64,000 bases of DNA from Gillisella taibaishanensis (GCF_001938985.1 NZ_MKIN01000018.1:186001-250000), one strand, 5' to 3'; numbered from the stretch's first letter, positions 53,511 through 63,954 are shown. Made by a program: numbers and translations. Notes: generated by a model from the letters alone, not told the origin.

Positions 53511-55523
53511 ATGGTGTTCGGCATTACCCGCATCGGTAGCAAATTATCCGTTATGTCCGGCGCGGGCATTTCGCTTGTGCTTGTCGCTTCGCTGGCCAGC
53601 TGGTTGCTGGGTCGGTCGGTGGACGACGCTGTGATTCAAGGGCAGGTTCAGTCGGCCATCGCCCGCAACATCGTTGATATGAAGGCTTCGTTGCGCGGCA
53701 TGGATACCGCCGTCGCCGACATGCGTCTTGCCACCGACGATCAGCAGCGGCAGGATGCGCTTGATTACTTCCAGAAGAGACGCGACTCCGCCGAGAAATA
53801 TCTGGCCCTGGCCAAGGCCGATATGCGCCTGCCCGCCAATCAGCAACGCGCCGCACGGACCGCCGAACTGATTGCCAATTACGCGACGGCTGTGCAGCAG
53901 CTCAAATCGGCCTCCGCCAATCCCCCCAAGGATCTGGCGCCGATCATCGGGCCTATGAAGAAGATGAGCGATGAACTGGCGTCTCTGGTCGACGAGACCG
54001 TGGTTGTCGTCAAGCAGAAGGTCGAAGACGCCAACCAGGAGCGTCTCTCCCTACAGAATACCGCCTCGACCATCACGCTGTGTCTGTCCGGCTTGCTCGT
54101 GCTGCTGATGATCGGCTCGGCGATTTTCGGACGCCGGGCGATTGCCGCGCCCATCGGGCGCATTACCGATTGCATGGAAGACCTTGCTAAGGGCGACCTG
54201 TTGCGCACCATCCCCTATGCCGACAACAAGGATGAGATCGGCGACATGGCCCGCGCCGTTCTGGTTTTCAAGCAGAATGCCGAGAAGGTCCGCGACCTCA
54301 ATGCCCAGGAGGCGGCGCTGCAGGAGCAGAACGCCGATCTGCAGAGCAATATTTCTCAAGTGGTTTCGGCCGCCGTTGCCGGCGATTTCTCCGCCCGCAT
54401 TCGCAAGAACTATGAAAACGAGGACCTGAACCGCTTTGCCGCAGGCGTCAACGAACTGGTGACCTCCGTCGATCTCGGTGTGGCCGAGACCAACCGCGTC
54501 GTCGCCGCGCTGGCCCAAGGCGACCTCACCGAGGAAATGCGCGGTGAGTTCAAGGGCGTCTTCTTCAATCTTCAGACCAATATGAACGCGACGATGGCAA
54601 GCCTGCGGGCCGTCATGCTGGAAGTCCGTGCTGCCATCGACACGATCAATTCTGGCGCCGGCGAGTTGCGCCACGCCTCCTCAGACCTTTCCAAACGCAC
54701 GGAACAGCAGGCGGCCTCGCTCGAGGAAACGGCAGCAGCGCTCGAGGAAATCACGTCTGCGGTGAAAAGCTCCACCGATCGCTCGGCCGAGGCGGCGACT
54801 ATGGTGTCGCAGGCGCGCCAGAGCACCGACCATTCGCATGAAGTGGTCAAGAACACCGTGTCTGCCATGGAACGCATCGAGCAGGCCTCCAACGAGATCG
54901 GCAATATCATCAACGTCATCGACGAGATCGCCTTCCAAACCAACCTTCTTGCCTTGAATGCGGGCGTTGAAGCGGCGCGCGCGGGCGAAGCCGGCAAGGG
55001 CTTTGCCGTTGTCGCCCAGGAAGTGCGCGAACTGGCCCAGCGTTCGGCAACGGCGGCCAAGGACATCAAGACGCTGATCACCCGCTCGCGCACCGAAGTG
55101 GCCGGCGGCGTGGCGCTGGTCACCGAGACCGGCGATGTGCTCGGCACGATCGGCGGTCATGTCGTCAAGCTCAACGAACATATCAAGTCGATTGCGCTTG
55201 CCGCGACAGAACAGGCAACCGGCCTCTCCGAAGTCAATTCCGCCGTCAACGAGATGGATCAGACCACCCAGCAGAATGCCGCCATGGTGGAGGAAACCAC
55301 CGCCGCCACCAGCAAGCTGGCCGACGAGGCGAGCAACCTTGCCAATCTGCTGTCGCGCTTCCGGCTGCAGGCCGGCACGGATCTTCCGTCTCGGGCGTCA
55401 GCGCGTCCTTCTTCGGCGGCCCGGCCGGCAGACCGGGCAAGTCCACGCGGCGGCCGCAGACCGGCATTGGCAGGTCAGGGCAGTGCAGCCGTTGCGGTGC
55501 GCAGCGACTGGGAAGAGTTTTGA
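53511..55523 (+). CDS. Methyl-accepting chemotaxis protein
   Basis: The 670-residue receptor has an N-terminal helix ([19 protein letters not shown]), a ~150-residue periplasmic helical sensor (about 38-185), a second helix ([21 protein letters not shown]), and two HAMP-like regions ([20 protein letters not shown] and a second near [13 protein letters not shown]). The MCP signalling hairpin has its tip at [44 protein letters not shown]. It ends DWEEF, a CheR/CheB docking pentapeptide. Start ATG 53511 follows AAGGA. The sensor domain is helical, but its ligand cannot be told. Confidence 0.93.
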   Translation: MVFGITRIGSKLSVMSGAGISLVLVASLASWLLGRSVDDAVIQGQVQSAIARNIVDMKASLRGMDTAVADMRLATDDQQRQDALDYFQKRRDSAEKYLALAKADMRLPANQQRAARTAELIANYATAVQQLKSASANPPKDLAPIIGPMKKMSDELASLVDETVVVVKQKVEDANQERLSLQNTASTITLCLSGLLVLLMIGSAIFGRRAIAAPIGRITDCMEDLAKGDLLRTIPYADNKDEIGDMARAVLVFKQNAEKVRDLNAQEAALQEQNADLQSNISQVVSAAVAGDFSARIRKNYENEDLNRFAAGVNELVTSVDLGVAETNRVVAALAQGDLTEEMRGEFKGVFFNLQTNMNATMASLRAVMLEVRAAIDTINSGAGELRHASSDLSKRTEQQAASLEETAAALEEITSAVKSSTDRSAEAATMVSQARQSTDHSHEVVKNTVSAMERIEQASNEIGNIINVIDEIAFQTNLLALNAGVEAARAGEAGKGFAVVAQEVRELAQRSATAAKDIKTLITRSRTEVAGGVALVTETGDVLGTIGGHVVKLNEHIKSIALAATEQATGLSEVNSAVNEMDQTTQQNAAMVEETTAATSKLADEASNLANLLSRFRLQAGTDLPSRASARPSSAARPADRASPRGGRRPALAGQGSAAVAVRSDWEEF

Positions 55524-55645
55524 GGCGGAGGCCACAAAAGGACCGGTCTCGGAAAAAATTCGAGATCTTTCAGTTCCCGCTTGAATTTATGAAAATCTCG
55601 ATTACCTTATAAGCATGTTCAACGTAACGAAAGGAAGGTGATCCA

Positions 55646-55720
55646 ATGTCTAGTGAGCTTATGGTCTCTACGGCAGGCTTTGGTAAGGTGATGATCGGAA
55701 AGGGGCAGCCCTCGATCTGA
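55646..55720 (+). CDS. 24-residue small ORF with strong ribosome-binding site
   Basis: AAGGAAGGTGATCC precedes ATG 55646. The ORF codes for MSSELMVSTAGFGKVMI followed by GKGQPSI and a stop. Two hairpins, the last a classical terminator, follow at once. No known leader peptide is recognised, and no antibiotic- or amino-acid-sensing codon run is seen. It is either a small protein gene or the coding part of a small RNA. It lies between the MCP gene and the GT41 cluster, on the same strand as both. Confidence 0.5.
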   Translation: MSSELMVSTAGFGKVMIGKGQPSI

Positions 55721-55761
55721 TCCCGTCTTCCTTCGGTGGCGTGTTGCTACCGGGTTTGCTT

Positions 55762-55806
55762 ATGAGACTTGGTCTCATGGAAGGGTCGCGAGAGCGACCC
55801 TTTTTT
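55762..55806 (+). terminator. Tandem hairpins, Rho-independent terminator
   Basis: ATGAGAC-ttg-GTCTCAT (55762-55778) is followed by GGGTCGC-gaga-GCGACCC (55783-55800) and TTTTTT. The strong terminator ends the short unit that contains the 24-residue ORF. Confidence 0.93.
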
Positions 55807-55883
55807 GTTGCCTGTTTTCCGCCACTCTTTGCTCTATCCGAACTTCGCTCCAGTTCCGCGCAAACTCCCGGACCTACGGTATC

Positions 55884-55980
55884 GTGCGTTTTATCGAACG
55901 CACATAAGATGCTGTAGCAATTTACATTTGCGGCATGATTTTCTCCTCAAATCGATTTCGATTTAGGATTTATGCAGTAG
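55884..55980 (+). repeat. Dispersed repeat A, copy before the GT41 cluster
   Basis: GTGCGTTTTATCGAACGCAC is followed by GATGCTGTAGCAATTTACAT and then by TGCGGCATGATTTTCTCCTC through ATTTAGGATTTATGCAGTAG. The order matches the copy at 18960-19064. The stretch 55981-56203 after it holds only the presumed promoter of the next gene. Confidence 0.68.
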
Positions 55981-56203
55981 GAGCAAGGCGCATGCTGCCT
56001 GAGCTGTGCCGTGGCCGTGGCCGAGGGTTTTGGTTTGGGAACACATGCGACCGAACAGCTTGGCGTATGACCCCGGTCTTAGGTCTTGCGGCGCGCTGTA
56101 GCGGGCCGGGTTCGTCGCGATATTGGGTTCCGCTTCGGGCGTTTGCAGGGCGCGACCGTGAGCCAGGGGCGGCAATTCGAACCTGTGGCGTGGGAGTGAT
56201 CGC

Positions 56204-58135
56204 TTGACCAGCTTGGAAACGGTTATATCGGCCTATCAGAACGGCGATCCCAGCGAGGTCCTCGTTCTGGCCGGAAAGGCTGTCGAACACGATCCGCTGC
56301 GTATCAGCCATCTTGATTTCATCACCGCCTCCGCACTGCTGAAGCTTGGGCGCCTGCGTGAGGCCGCGGAGGCCTTTGCGAAGGTCGGACGCAGTGTGTC
56401 GCCAAAGGCGGATGAGTGCCTGGCGATTGCCGTGACGCTGCTGTTTTCCGAACGCGCCTTCGAGCGTGTCGCCGACCTGCTCGATGATGTCGAAAGCCGG
56501 CTCTCGACCGATGCCGGTGTGGTTTTCAAACTGGTGAAATCGTTGGCCGAGCTTGGCCGGTTGCCGCAAGCGCATGCCATTATCGGCGGGCTCGATTGCG
56601 ACCAGCGCCCGCATCTCGATCTGCTGATCGGCTTCCTGCAGGCGACCAAGGACGATGTCGACCGGCAATATGCCATCCTGCTCGCCAATGCGGCGCGCTA
56701 TCCCGACAATGCTTTCGTGCTCTCGGCGCTGTCGATGCGCGCCATGGAGCGCTGCGATTTTCTCGTGCAGGATCATTTCGCGGCCCGGCTGCGCGAGCCA
56801 GGCTTCGGCGAGCGCCTGGCGAGATTCGAAATGGGCTGGGCGCGATTGGTGCGCTCGGATGACGAGCGCGAGCTGGCTGCGCCGTCTTTCGCCGCACTCG
56901 AGGTGATGCGTCATGCCGCGCTATCGGGCGAGCGGGTCCGCCGCCGCCCGGTCCGACCTGACGGCCGTCTGTGCATCGCCTATTTTTCCAGCGATTTTCG
57001 TTTGCATGCAACCATGACCCTGTTTGAGGACGTGCTGCTGCGCCATGACCGCAGCCGGTTCGAGATCATCCTGCTTTGCTACTCGCCCGAGGGGGCGGAG
57101 ATCTATCAGGAAAACTGGCCGGAAGCGCTGCGGTCTTGCGTCATTCGCGTGCGCGACATGACGAGCGAGGCGATCCAGGAAACGATCCGCACCCGCAACG
57201 TGGATATTCTTGTCGACCTGCACGGACATACGGCGCGGGCGCGGCTCGACGTCGTCGACCGCTGCGACGCGCCGATCAAGGTAACCTATCTCGGCTTTCC
57301 CGGCACGGTCGCTGGCGTCGATCTCGATTACGCCATCACCGACCGGATCGTCACGCCCGATAGCAGCAAGCCGCACTTTCACGAAAAGCTCTGCCGGCTG
57401 CCCGAAACCTATCAGGCCAACAGCCTCTCCGGCCGCACCTGGCAGAGGCCGGCAGCGCGCGCGGCGGTGGGCCTGCCGCAGGACTGTTTCCTGTTTGGCT
57501 CCTTCAATGCCACGCAGAAGATCGACCGACAGGCCGTGATCCTCTGGTCTCGGGTCCTCGATGGTGTGCCGGGCTCGCTGCTCGCCATCCATTGCGCCCG
57601 CCCTGTCACGGCCGACAATCTCCGCTTCGCCTTCAAGCGCCAGGGCATCGCTGCCGATCGGCTGGTATTTTTTGGCAACTGCGACCATCCAACCTTTCTC
57701 GCCCGGATGTCGGCGACCGATCTGGTGCTCGATACCTTCATCTACAACGGCCATACCACGACGTCTGACGCGCTCTGGGCAGGCGTTCCGGTGCTGACAA
57801 AAAAGGGCAGGGCCTTTGCCGGTCGGGTCTCGGAAAGCCTGCTTGGCGCGGTTGGTTTGCCTGAGCTTGTCGCTGATGATGGCGACGATTTCGTCGCCCG
57901 GGCCGTCGATCTCGCCCACCATCCAGACAAGCTTGCGGCGCTGAAGGCGAGGCTTGGCGAGCAATTGCCGATCGCGCCGCTGTTCGACAGCGAGCGTTTT
58001 ACCCGCCATCTGGAACACGCCTATGAGATGATGGCCGAGCGGGCGAGGGCTGGGCTTGGCCCTGATCATATCGACGTGCCGGCCCTGCCGTCGCGCACGG
58101 AGCCGTTTTTTGTTGCTGATGGAGCCGATCCATGA
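56204..58135 (+). CDS. GT41 (OGT/SPINDLY-like) glycosyltransferase, first of three
   Basis: The 643-residue protein has a TPR-like helical N-terminus (about 1-245) and a C-terminal Glyco_transf_41 domain. Catalytic His is H268 in FSSDFRLHATMTLFEDVL, equivalent to the base of OGT. VDLHGHTARARLDVV, VTYLGFPGTVAGVDLDYAITD and FGSFNATQKIDRQAV (K439, equivalent to the UDP-binding Lys) are all present, as are the YNGHTTTSDALWAG segment and the C-terminal GLGPDHIDVPALP. It should transfer GlcNAc or a related sugar to Ser/Thr of proteins. The start is TTG 56204 with GGGAG upstream. It overlaps the second GT41 gene by 4 bp. Confidence 0.9.
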   Translation: MTSLETVISAYQNGDPSEVLVLAGKAVEHDPLRISHLDFITASALLKLGRLREAAEAFAKVGRSVSPKADECLAIAVTLLFSERAFERVADLLDDVESRLSTDAGVVFKLVKSLAELGRLPQAHAIIGGLDCDQRPHLDLLIGFLQATKDDVDRQYAILLANAARYPDNAFVLSALSMRAMERCDFLVQDHFAARLREPGFGERLARFEMGWARLVRSDDERELAAPSFAALEVMRHAALSGERVRRRPVRPDGRLCIAYFSSDFRLHATMTLFEDVLLRHDRSRFEIILLCYSPEGAEIYQENWPEALRSCVIRVRDMTSEAIQETIRTRNVDILVDLHGHTARARLDVVDRCDAPIKVTYLGFPGTVAGVDLDYAITDRIVTPDSSKPHFHEKLCRLPETYQANSLSGRTWQRPAARAAVGLPQDCFLFGSFNATQKIDRQAVILWSRVLDGVPGSLLAIHCARPVTADNLRFAFKRQGIAADRLVFFGNCDHPTFLARMSATDLVLDTFIYNGHTTTSDALWAGVPVLTKKGRAFAGRVSESLLGAVGLPELVADDGDDFVARAVDLAHHPDKLAALKARLGEQLPIAPLFDSERFTRHLEHAYEMMAERARAGLGPDHIDVPALPSRTEPFFVADGADP

Positions 58136-60057
58136 CTGGCCCTATGACAGGCCCCGCAACAAGCCTTGAGGCAGCGATTGCGGCCTACAAGGCCGGCGAT
58201 CTCCAGGCGGCGCTGGCTACGGCACAGGCTGTCGCCGCCCGCCTGACGCCGCAGCGCGCCATGGCCCATGCGCTCGCCGGCAATATTCTGGTCAAGCTGG
58301 GCGACAAGAAAGCCGCCGCGAAAGCCTTTGAGCAGGCAGCCAATGCCAACCCAAGTGAGGCCGCGACCTTTCTAAAGCTCGCCGCTGCCTTGTTTTCCCA
58401 GGCTGGCGAGATGGACGAGATCAGCCGCATCGGCCTTCAGGCTGCACTGCTCAACCATGGGGACAAGGCGTTCGTCTTTACCATGGCGCAAGCGCTGATC
58501 GCACCCTGGGACAAAGCCGCCCGCGCAGCGGTGGTGCAGCTGATCCCTTATCTCGATCGGTCGAGCGCTCCGGCGATGGTCTTTGCCGCCGGCTTGCTGC
58601 GGGCCAATTGGCAGCTGGAGCCGCTGAAAGCACTGCTGGACGAATGCCGGCAGACGCTGCCGGATGATGTCGGTCTCGAGGGCCTGCGCTTTCATGCCGC
58701 CCACGATATGGTCGATCTCGAGACGATCAGCCGACATCAGGCGCTCGCCCAAAACCCTGACGATCCCTATACTGTAGCCCTTCTCGCCCATGAACCGGCG
58801 CTGGTGCGGCTGCTGTGGTGCGAGGACGAGGCGTTGCAGGCAAAGCCTGTGCGCGAGCATCTGGCACTCGTCGAAAGTTATGCGGCCCGGCCGCCGCGCC
58901 GGCGCATGTCGGCGCAGGATGAGCGCCTGCATATCGGCTATCTCTCCAGTGATTTCCACGCGCATGCGACGATGACGCTGTTTCTCGACAGCCTTGTCGC
59001 CCATGACCGTGACCGTTTCCGCATCAGCCTGTTCTGCCACACGGCCGAAGCTCATCTTGCCGATCAGCAGGCTATGCCACCCGTGTTGCGCGGCGAACTC
59101 GTCGGCTTGCGCAACCTGTCGGACGCAGAGGCTGCTGCCGAGATCGATACGCGCGGCGTCGATATCCTCGTCGACCTCAAGGGCCATACGCCGGGCGCGC
59201 GGCTCGGCATCGTCAATCTCTCGTCTGCACCGGTCAAGGCCACCTATCTCGGTTTTCCCGGCCCGGTCTCCGGCGTCGATCTCGACTATGTGTTGAGCGA
59301 CCGGATCGTCACGCCAGACAGCGCGGCTGACTTCTACACCGAGAAATTCTGCCGCCTGCCGGACAGCTATCAGGCCAATAGCGCTGCCAGCCGGCCACAG
59401 CCGAAGCCCGCCCGCCGCAGCGATCACGGCCTGCATGATGATGCCTTTGTTTTTGCCTCCTTCAACGGTGTTCAGAAGATCACGCCGCAAACGCTGGCGC
59501 TCTGGCTGCGGGTGCTGCATGCCGTTCCCGGCAGCCTGATCTGGGTCCTCTGCCCGGAGCTTTTCGCCCGCGACAACTTGCGTGCAGCCTTGGCCAAAGG
59601 CGGCATCGATCCCGCCCGGATGGTGTTTGCGGGACGGACGGATTACGGCGAGCATGTCCACCGCCTGCCGCTTGCCGATCTCGCACTCGACACCTTTCCT
59701 TATAACGGCCACACCACGACATCGGACATGCTCTGGACCGGCCTGCCCGTGCTGACCAAGCGCGGCACCTGCTTTGCGGCGCGGGTGTCACAGAGCCTGC
59801 TGACGGCTGTTGGCCTGCCCGAACTGGTGGCTGAAGACGAGGCGGATTTCGTGCGTCTGGCCGCCAAACTTGCCGGCGAACCGGCCCGCATGGCCGCGCT
59901 GAAACGCCATCTCGTTGCGGCACGCGGCACCGCGCCGCTGTTTGACAGCACGCGCTTCACGCGCCATCTGGAACGAGCCTATCAGGCGATGGCTGCCCGC
60001 GCCCGCGCCGGTCTGGCTCCTGATCATATCGACGTCGAGGCCATCGATGCGGGATGA
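58132..60057 (+). CDS. GT41 (OGT/SPINDLY-like) glycosyltransferase, second of three
   Basis: The 641-residue paralogue starts at ATG 58132, overlapping the first gene's stop (ATGA). The TPR-like part (about 1-255) is more alanine-rich. H278 (LSSDFHAHATMTLFLD), VDLKGHTPGARLGIV, ATYLGFPGPVSGVDLDYVLSD, K449 (FASFNGVQKITPQTL) and YNGHTTTSDMLWTG are conserved. Both key residues are thus present and activity is likely. It ends AGLAPDHIDVEAI. The third gene begins about 80 bp later. Confidence 0.9.
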   Translation: MTGPMTGPATSLEAAIAAYKAGDLQAALATAQAVAARLTPQRAMAHALAGNILVKLGDKKAAAKAFEQAANANPSEAATFLKLAAALFSQAGEMDEISRIGLQAALLNHGDKAFVFTMAQALIAPWDKAARAAVVQLIPYLDRSSAPAMVFAAGLLRANWQLEPLKALLDECRQTLPDDVGLEGLRFHAAHDMVDLETISRHQALAQNPDDPYTVALLAHEPALVRLLWCEDEALQAKPVREHLALVESYAARPPRRRMSAQDERLHIGYLSSDFHAHATMTLFLDSLVAHDRDRFRISLFCHTAEAHLADQQAMPPVLRGELVGLRNLSDAEAAAEIDTRGVDILVDLKGHTPGARLGIVNLSSAPVKATYLGFPGPVSGVDLDYVLSDRIVTPDSAADFYTEKFCRLPDSYQANSAASRPQPKPARRSDHGLHDDAFVFASFNGVQKITPQTLALWLRVLHAVPGSLIWVLCPELFARDNLRAALAKGGIDPARMVFAGRTDYGEHVHRLPLADLALDTFPYNGHTTTSDMLWTGLPVLTKRGTCFAARVSQSLLTAVGLPELVAEDEADFVRLAAKLAGEPARMAALKRHLVAARGTAPLFDSTRFTRHLERAYQAMAARARAGLAPDHIDVEAIDAG

Positions 60058-60137
60058 GATTGCTGCAGACAAGGCTCGGGCAATCATGGTGGCTGACATG
60101 TCACCTTTGATGACAGAGACAGGTGGCGCGGCACGGC

Positions 60138-63100
60138 ATGGCTGACAATATCAATCTGGCGCTCGATGCCTACAAGCGCGGCGCCTTTGAAGAAGCGCTG
60201 CATCACGCCCGGGCCGCAGCCACGTCGATCGACGAGGCCGGCAAGGCGGAAATGCTGAGCGCCAACATCCATCTGAAGCTCGGCCAGAAGCTCGCCGCTG
60301 CCGAGGCCTTTACCCGCGCCGCCGAGCATATTGCGGAAAAGCGAGCCGAATTCCTGACCTTCGCCGCTCGGCTTTACCTCACCGAGCGACGCGCCGACCG
60401 GCTGGCAGATATTGCCGTTGAAGTCGGCCACGCCAATGCCGGCGATGCCGCCTTGATCCTCGACATGGCGCAGATGCTGCTCGGCGCCGGCTTGCATCCC
60501 GTTCTCGACGCTCTGGTGCCGCTGCTCGATCTCAGCAATAACTGGCATTTCCAGGTGATCATCAATCACTACCAGCTGACGCGCAAACCCGGCAAACTGA
60601 AGCCGTTGATCGAGGCGCGTTACCGCGAGACGCCGGAAGACAGTTTTGTCGCCACCAATTATTTCCTGTTCTGCCGCTCCAGCCTTTATCTGCCTGCAAC
60701 GCGGCAATGGCAGGAGATCGTCAGCGACCCCGAAAATAGGCTGGTCGCCGAAATCCTCTACCGCGACCAGCCGCTGTCGCGCTGCTACTGGAGCGACGAT
60801 CCGGCTGTGTTGAACGGCCCTTCCGGCGCCATCGACAATTTCCGCAACAAGCTCGGCACGGCCGTTCCCAGCGGCGACACGCCTCGCCGCGGCATCCGCC
60901 CGGCCGGTGAGCGGCTGCGGATCGGCTATCTCTCGTCGGATTATACCGTCCACGCGACGATGTATCTGCTCTACGATGTCTTCGTTGCCCATGACCGCAG
61001 CCGCTACGACATCACCTTTTTCTGCCAGACGCCTGCCGGCCAGGCGCAGGTGCAGAAGACCTGGGATGCCCAGCTGCAGGCGGAAATCGTGCCGGTACGC
61101 GGCATGAGCCATGAAGAGGTCGCGCAGGAAATCAGCCGGCGCGGCATTGATATTCTCGTCGACTTGAAGGGCCATACCGCCGGCCATCTGCTTGGAGCGA
61201 CAGTTCTCTCGGATGCGCCGGTCAAGGCCACCTGGATCGGCTATCCCGGCTCGGTGCGCGGTGCTGATCTCGATTATCACATCACCGATCCGATCGTGAC
61301 GCCTGATAGCGCCAGGCCCTGGTTCGAGGAAAAGCTCTGCCGGTTGCCGGACACCTATCAAGGCAACTGCAGCCGCACCAAGCCGCAGCTGAAGCCGGTC
61401 AGCCGCGCCGATCAGGGGCTGCCGCAGGACGCCTTCGTCTTCGCCTCCTTCAACTCTCCGGCCAAGATCAGCCCGCAGACGGTGGATCTCTGGGTGCGGG
61501 TGCTGAAGGCCGTGCCCGAGAGCTTGCTCTGGATCCTGGCCTCGGGTCCGCTGCTCCAGGAGAATTTCGCCACCGAATGCGTACGGCTCGGCATTGACCG
61601 GGAGCGCGTGATCTTTGCCGAAGGTGCCGATTACCCTGATCACGTCAGCCGGGTGGGACTTGCCGATCTCGCGCTCGATACCTTTCCCTACAACGGCCAT
61701 ACGACGACGTCCGACCTGCTCTGGGGCGGCTTGCCTGTTTTGACCAAGCGCGGTCAAACATTTGCCTCGCGCGTCTCCGAAAGCCTGCTCACCGCCATCG
61801 GCCTGCCGGATCTGGTGGCTGAGGACGAAGACGATTTTGTCGCGAAAGCCGTAGATTTCGCCGCGCATCCGCACAAGATTGCAGCGCTGAAACAGCGGTT
61901 GGCCGAAAACCGCCGCATCGCGCCACTGTTCGACACCGACCGCTTCACGCGCCATCTCGAACGCGCCTACGACATGATGGCCGAGCGGTCGCGGGCAGGG
62001 CTCGCTCCAGATCATATCGACGTGCCGGCACTGCCGCCGAGGCAGACGCCGTTCCTGGCAGAGAGCCTGCCGGAGCAACTGCTGTCGATGGCTGCCACAC
62101 TAGACCCGGCATCGGCCTTAACCGCCATCGCCGCCGCCTATCGTCACCGCGACCATGCCGGGATCCTGACGTTGATGTCGCAGCTGGAAGCGGGCGGACA
62201 GATGGACGACGTGCCGGTGGCGATTGCCGCCATGATGGCCGAAGCCCATGACTGGGCGGCAAAGCAGGGCGCGGCAAAGCAAAGAGAGGTGGGGCCGCAG
62301 CAAAGCAGCCAAGCCGAGAAGGCCGCCGCCCTCTATGCCGCCGCCGCCATGGCGCCCGGCGACGGCGTGCCGGAGCCGGCCCGCCTGCTGCTGCTCGAGC
62401 GGGCCATGCAGCTCTATGACCGGAAGCTGGCCGAAGGCGGGGCCATCCACCTCACCGGCTATGAGGTGGCGCGCCGGCTGTTTGCCGCAAAGCCCGATCA
62501 TCAGCGCGCCTATCTCTACCAGCGCCACGCCATGCGGCAGATGGCTGCCATAGAAGACCTCAGGACCGCCAACGCGCTCGCTTTCGACAAACTCTGCGCC
62601 GGCGACGGCTTCTTCCGTCGCAACGAGCTATTGGTCGATACTGTCGTCTGGTGCGCAGACGAGGCCGTCAGTGCGACGATCGATGTCAGCCGCCTCTACC
62701 AGCCCTTCGACGCGGCGATGCGCGACACGCGTCGTGCCCGCCCGCATCTCTACGGCGACAGGATCAGGCTCGGCTATCTCCTCCCGGATCTCCATGCAGA
62801 TCAGCCTTTGGCACGGGCGCTGCGCAGCGTTTGTGCCCGGCACGATCCCGCGCGGTTCGAGGTGATGCTGTTCAGCATCGCCCGCCGACCGTTGACGCCG
62901 CAGGAAATGCAATGGTCTGAGGGATTGGTGCGCGAAGGGCTCGGAAGGCTTATTCCGCTCGGCCATCTGCCGCTCGGCGCTGCCGTCAAGGCAATCCGGG
63001 CTGAAGGCGTCGATGTGCTCATCGATCTCAGCGGCCCGACATCGGGCGGCTGGCCGGAACTGGTCAATAGCGGCCCGGCGCCGGTGCAGGTGGCCTATAT

Positions 63101-63896
63101 GGGCTTTTCCGGCTCCGGCCTCGGCATTGATTGCGATTATGTCATCGGCGACCATTTCGTCACACCGCCTGCTAGCGCCGTCCACTACCACGAGGCGTTC
63201 TGCCGCCTGCCGGAAAGCTACTGGCTCATCGATGGCAGCGATCGGTTGAAGCCGCCCGTGCTGAGCCGTGCCGATCTCGGGCTTGCGGATGGTTTGCTGT
63301 TTGGCGCCTTCACCGATCTGCGCAAGCTCTCGCCTGAGAGTATCGATCTCTGGTCGGCGGTTCTGGCCCGCGTGCCCGAGGCAAAGCTGCTGCTGACCCG
63401 TGCCAATCCACTGCAGGAGCGCAATCTTCTGGGCAGTTTTGCTCGCAATGGCATCGGTGCAGACCGGATCGTGTTCGGCGCCCGCCTTGATGAGGCGGGT
63501 GAACTGGCGCGGATGGCCGTCTGCGATCTCGGTCTCGACAGCACGCCTTATAACGGTCATGCCTCGAGTGCCGACATGCTCTTTGCCGGCCTGCCGGTGC
63601 TGACCCTGAAGGGTACGCATTTCGCCTCGCGCACCAGCGAGAGCTTGCTCAACGCGGCGGGGCTGCCTGATCTCGTAGCGCAGACCGCGCAGGATTACGT
63701 CGAGCTTGCCGTGCATCTGGCGCGGGCGCCGGACGCACTGGCTGCGCTGCGCTCAAGGCTGGCGGCTGGGCGCGCCGTGGCGCCGCTGTTTGATATCGGG
63801 CGATCCGTCCGGCATCTGGAGCGCGGTTTCGAGATGATGGTGGCGCGGGCAAGGGCTGGGCTTGCGCCCGATCATATCGATGTGCCGGCCCTTTAG
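60138..63896 (+). CDS. Double GT41 glycosyltransferase, second catalytic domain degenerate
   Basis: The 1252-residue protein is two paralogous units fused. Unit one (about 1-650) keeps all key residues: H272 (LSSDYTVHATMYLL), VDLKGHTAGHLL, K443 (FASFNSPAKISPQTV), YNGHTTTSDLLWGG, ending APDHIDVPALP. Unit two (about 660-1252) has its own helical region and a GT41 domain. There the catalytic His position carries Asp (D888 in LLPDLHADQPLARAL), GHT is GPT (LIDLSGPTSGG), and GHTT is GHAS (YNGHASSADMLFAG), while K1063 in TDLRKLSPES remains. Unit two probably lacks activity or binds something else. ATG 60138 is preferred to GTG 60123. It ends 100 bp before the window edge. Confidence 0.88.
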   Translation: MADNINLALDAYKRGAFEEALHHARAAATSIDEAGKAEMLSANIHLKLGQKLAAAEAFTRAAEHIAEKRAEFLTFAARLYLTERRADRLADIAVEVGHANAGDAALILDMAQMLLGAGLHPVLDALVPLLDLSNNWHFQVIINHYQLTRKPGKLKPLIEARYRETPEDSFVATNYFLFCRSSLYLPATRQWQEIVSDPENRLVAEILYRDQPLSRCYWSDDPAVLNGPSGAIDNFRNKLGTAVPSGDTPRRGIRPAGERLRIGYLSSDYTVHATMYLLYDVFVAHDRSRYDITFFCQTPAGQAQVQKTWDAQLQAEIVPVRGMSHEEVAQEISRRGIDILVDLKGHTAGHLLGATVLSDAPVKATWIGYPGSVRGADLDYHITDPIVTPDSARPWFEEKLCRLPDTYQGNCSRTKPQLKPVSRADQGLPQDAFVFASFNSPAKISPQTVDLWVRVLKAVPESLLWILASGPLLQENFATECVRLGIDRERVIFAEGADYPDHVSRVGLADLALDTFPYNGHTTTSDLLWGGLPVLTKRGQTFASRVSESLLTAIGLPDLVAEDEDDFVAKAVDFAAHPHKIAALKQRLAENRRIAPLFDTDRFTRHLERAYDMMAERSRAGLAPDHIDVPALPPRQTPFLAESLPEQLLSMAATLDPASALTAIAAAYRHRDHAGILTLMSQLEAGGQMDDVPVAIAAMMAEAHDWAAKQGAAKQREVGPQQSSQAEKAAALYAAAAMAPGDGVPEPARLLLLERAMQLYDRKLAEGGAIHLTGYEVARRLFAAKPDHQRAYLYQRHAMRQMAAIEDLRTANALAFDKLCAGDGFFRRNELLVDTVVWCADEAVSATIDVSRLYQPFDAAMRDTRRARPHLYGDRIRLGYLLPDLHADQPLARALRSVCARHDPARFEVMLFSIARRPLTPQEMQWSEGLVREGLGRLIPLGHLPLGAAVKAIRAEGVDVLIDLSGPTSGGWPELVNSGPAPVQVAYMGFSGSGLGIDCDYVIGDHFVTPPASAVHYHEAFCRLPESYWLIDGSDRLKPPVLSRADLGLADGLLFGAFTDLRKLSPESIDLWSAVLARVPEAKLLLTRANPLQERNLLGSFARNGIGADRIVFGARLDEAGELARMAVCDLGLDSTPYNGHASSADMLFAGLPVLTLKGTHFASRTSESLLNAAGLPDLVAQTAQDYVELAVHLARAPDALAALRSRLAAGRAVAPLFDIGRSVRHLERGFEMMVARARAGLAPDHIDVPAL

Positions 63897-63954
63897 AGAT
63901 TTCGTTTGAAAGCGAACAGGCATAAAGGCTTGTCTCTTCAAGCATGCCGTCGCA

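Noticed and set aside
60084..62078. 664-codon antisense frame over the third GT41 gene
   Set aside because: Mirror-frame artefact; the GT41 motifs are on the plus strand.
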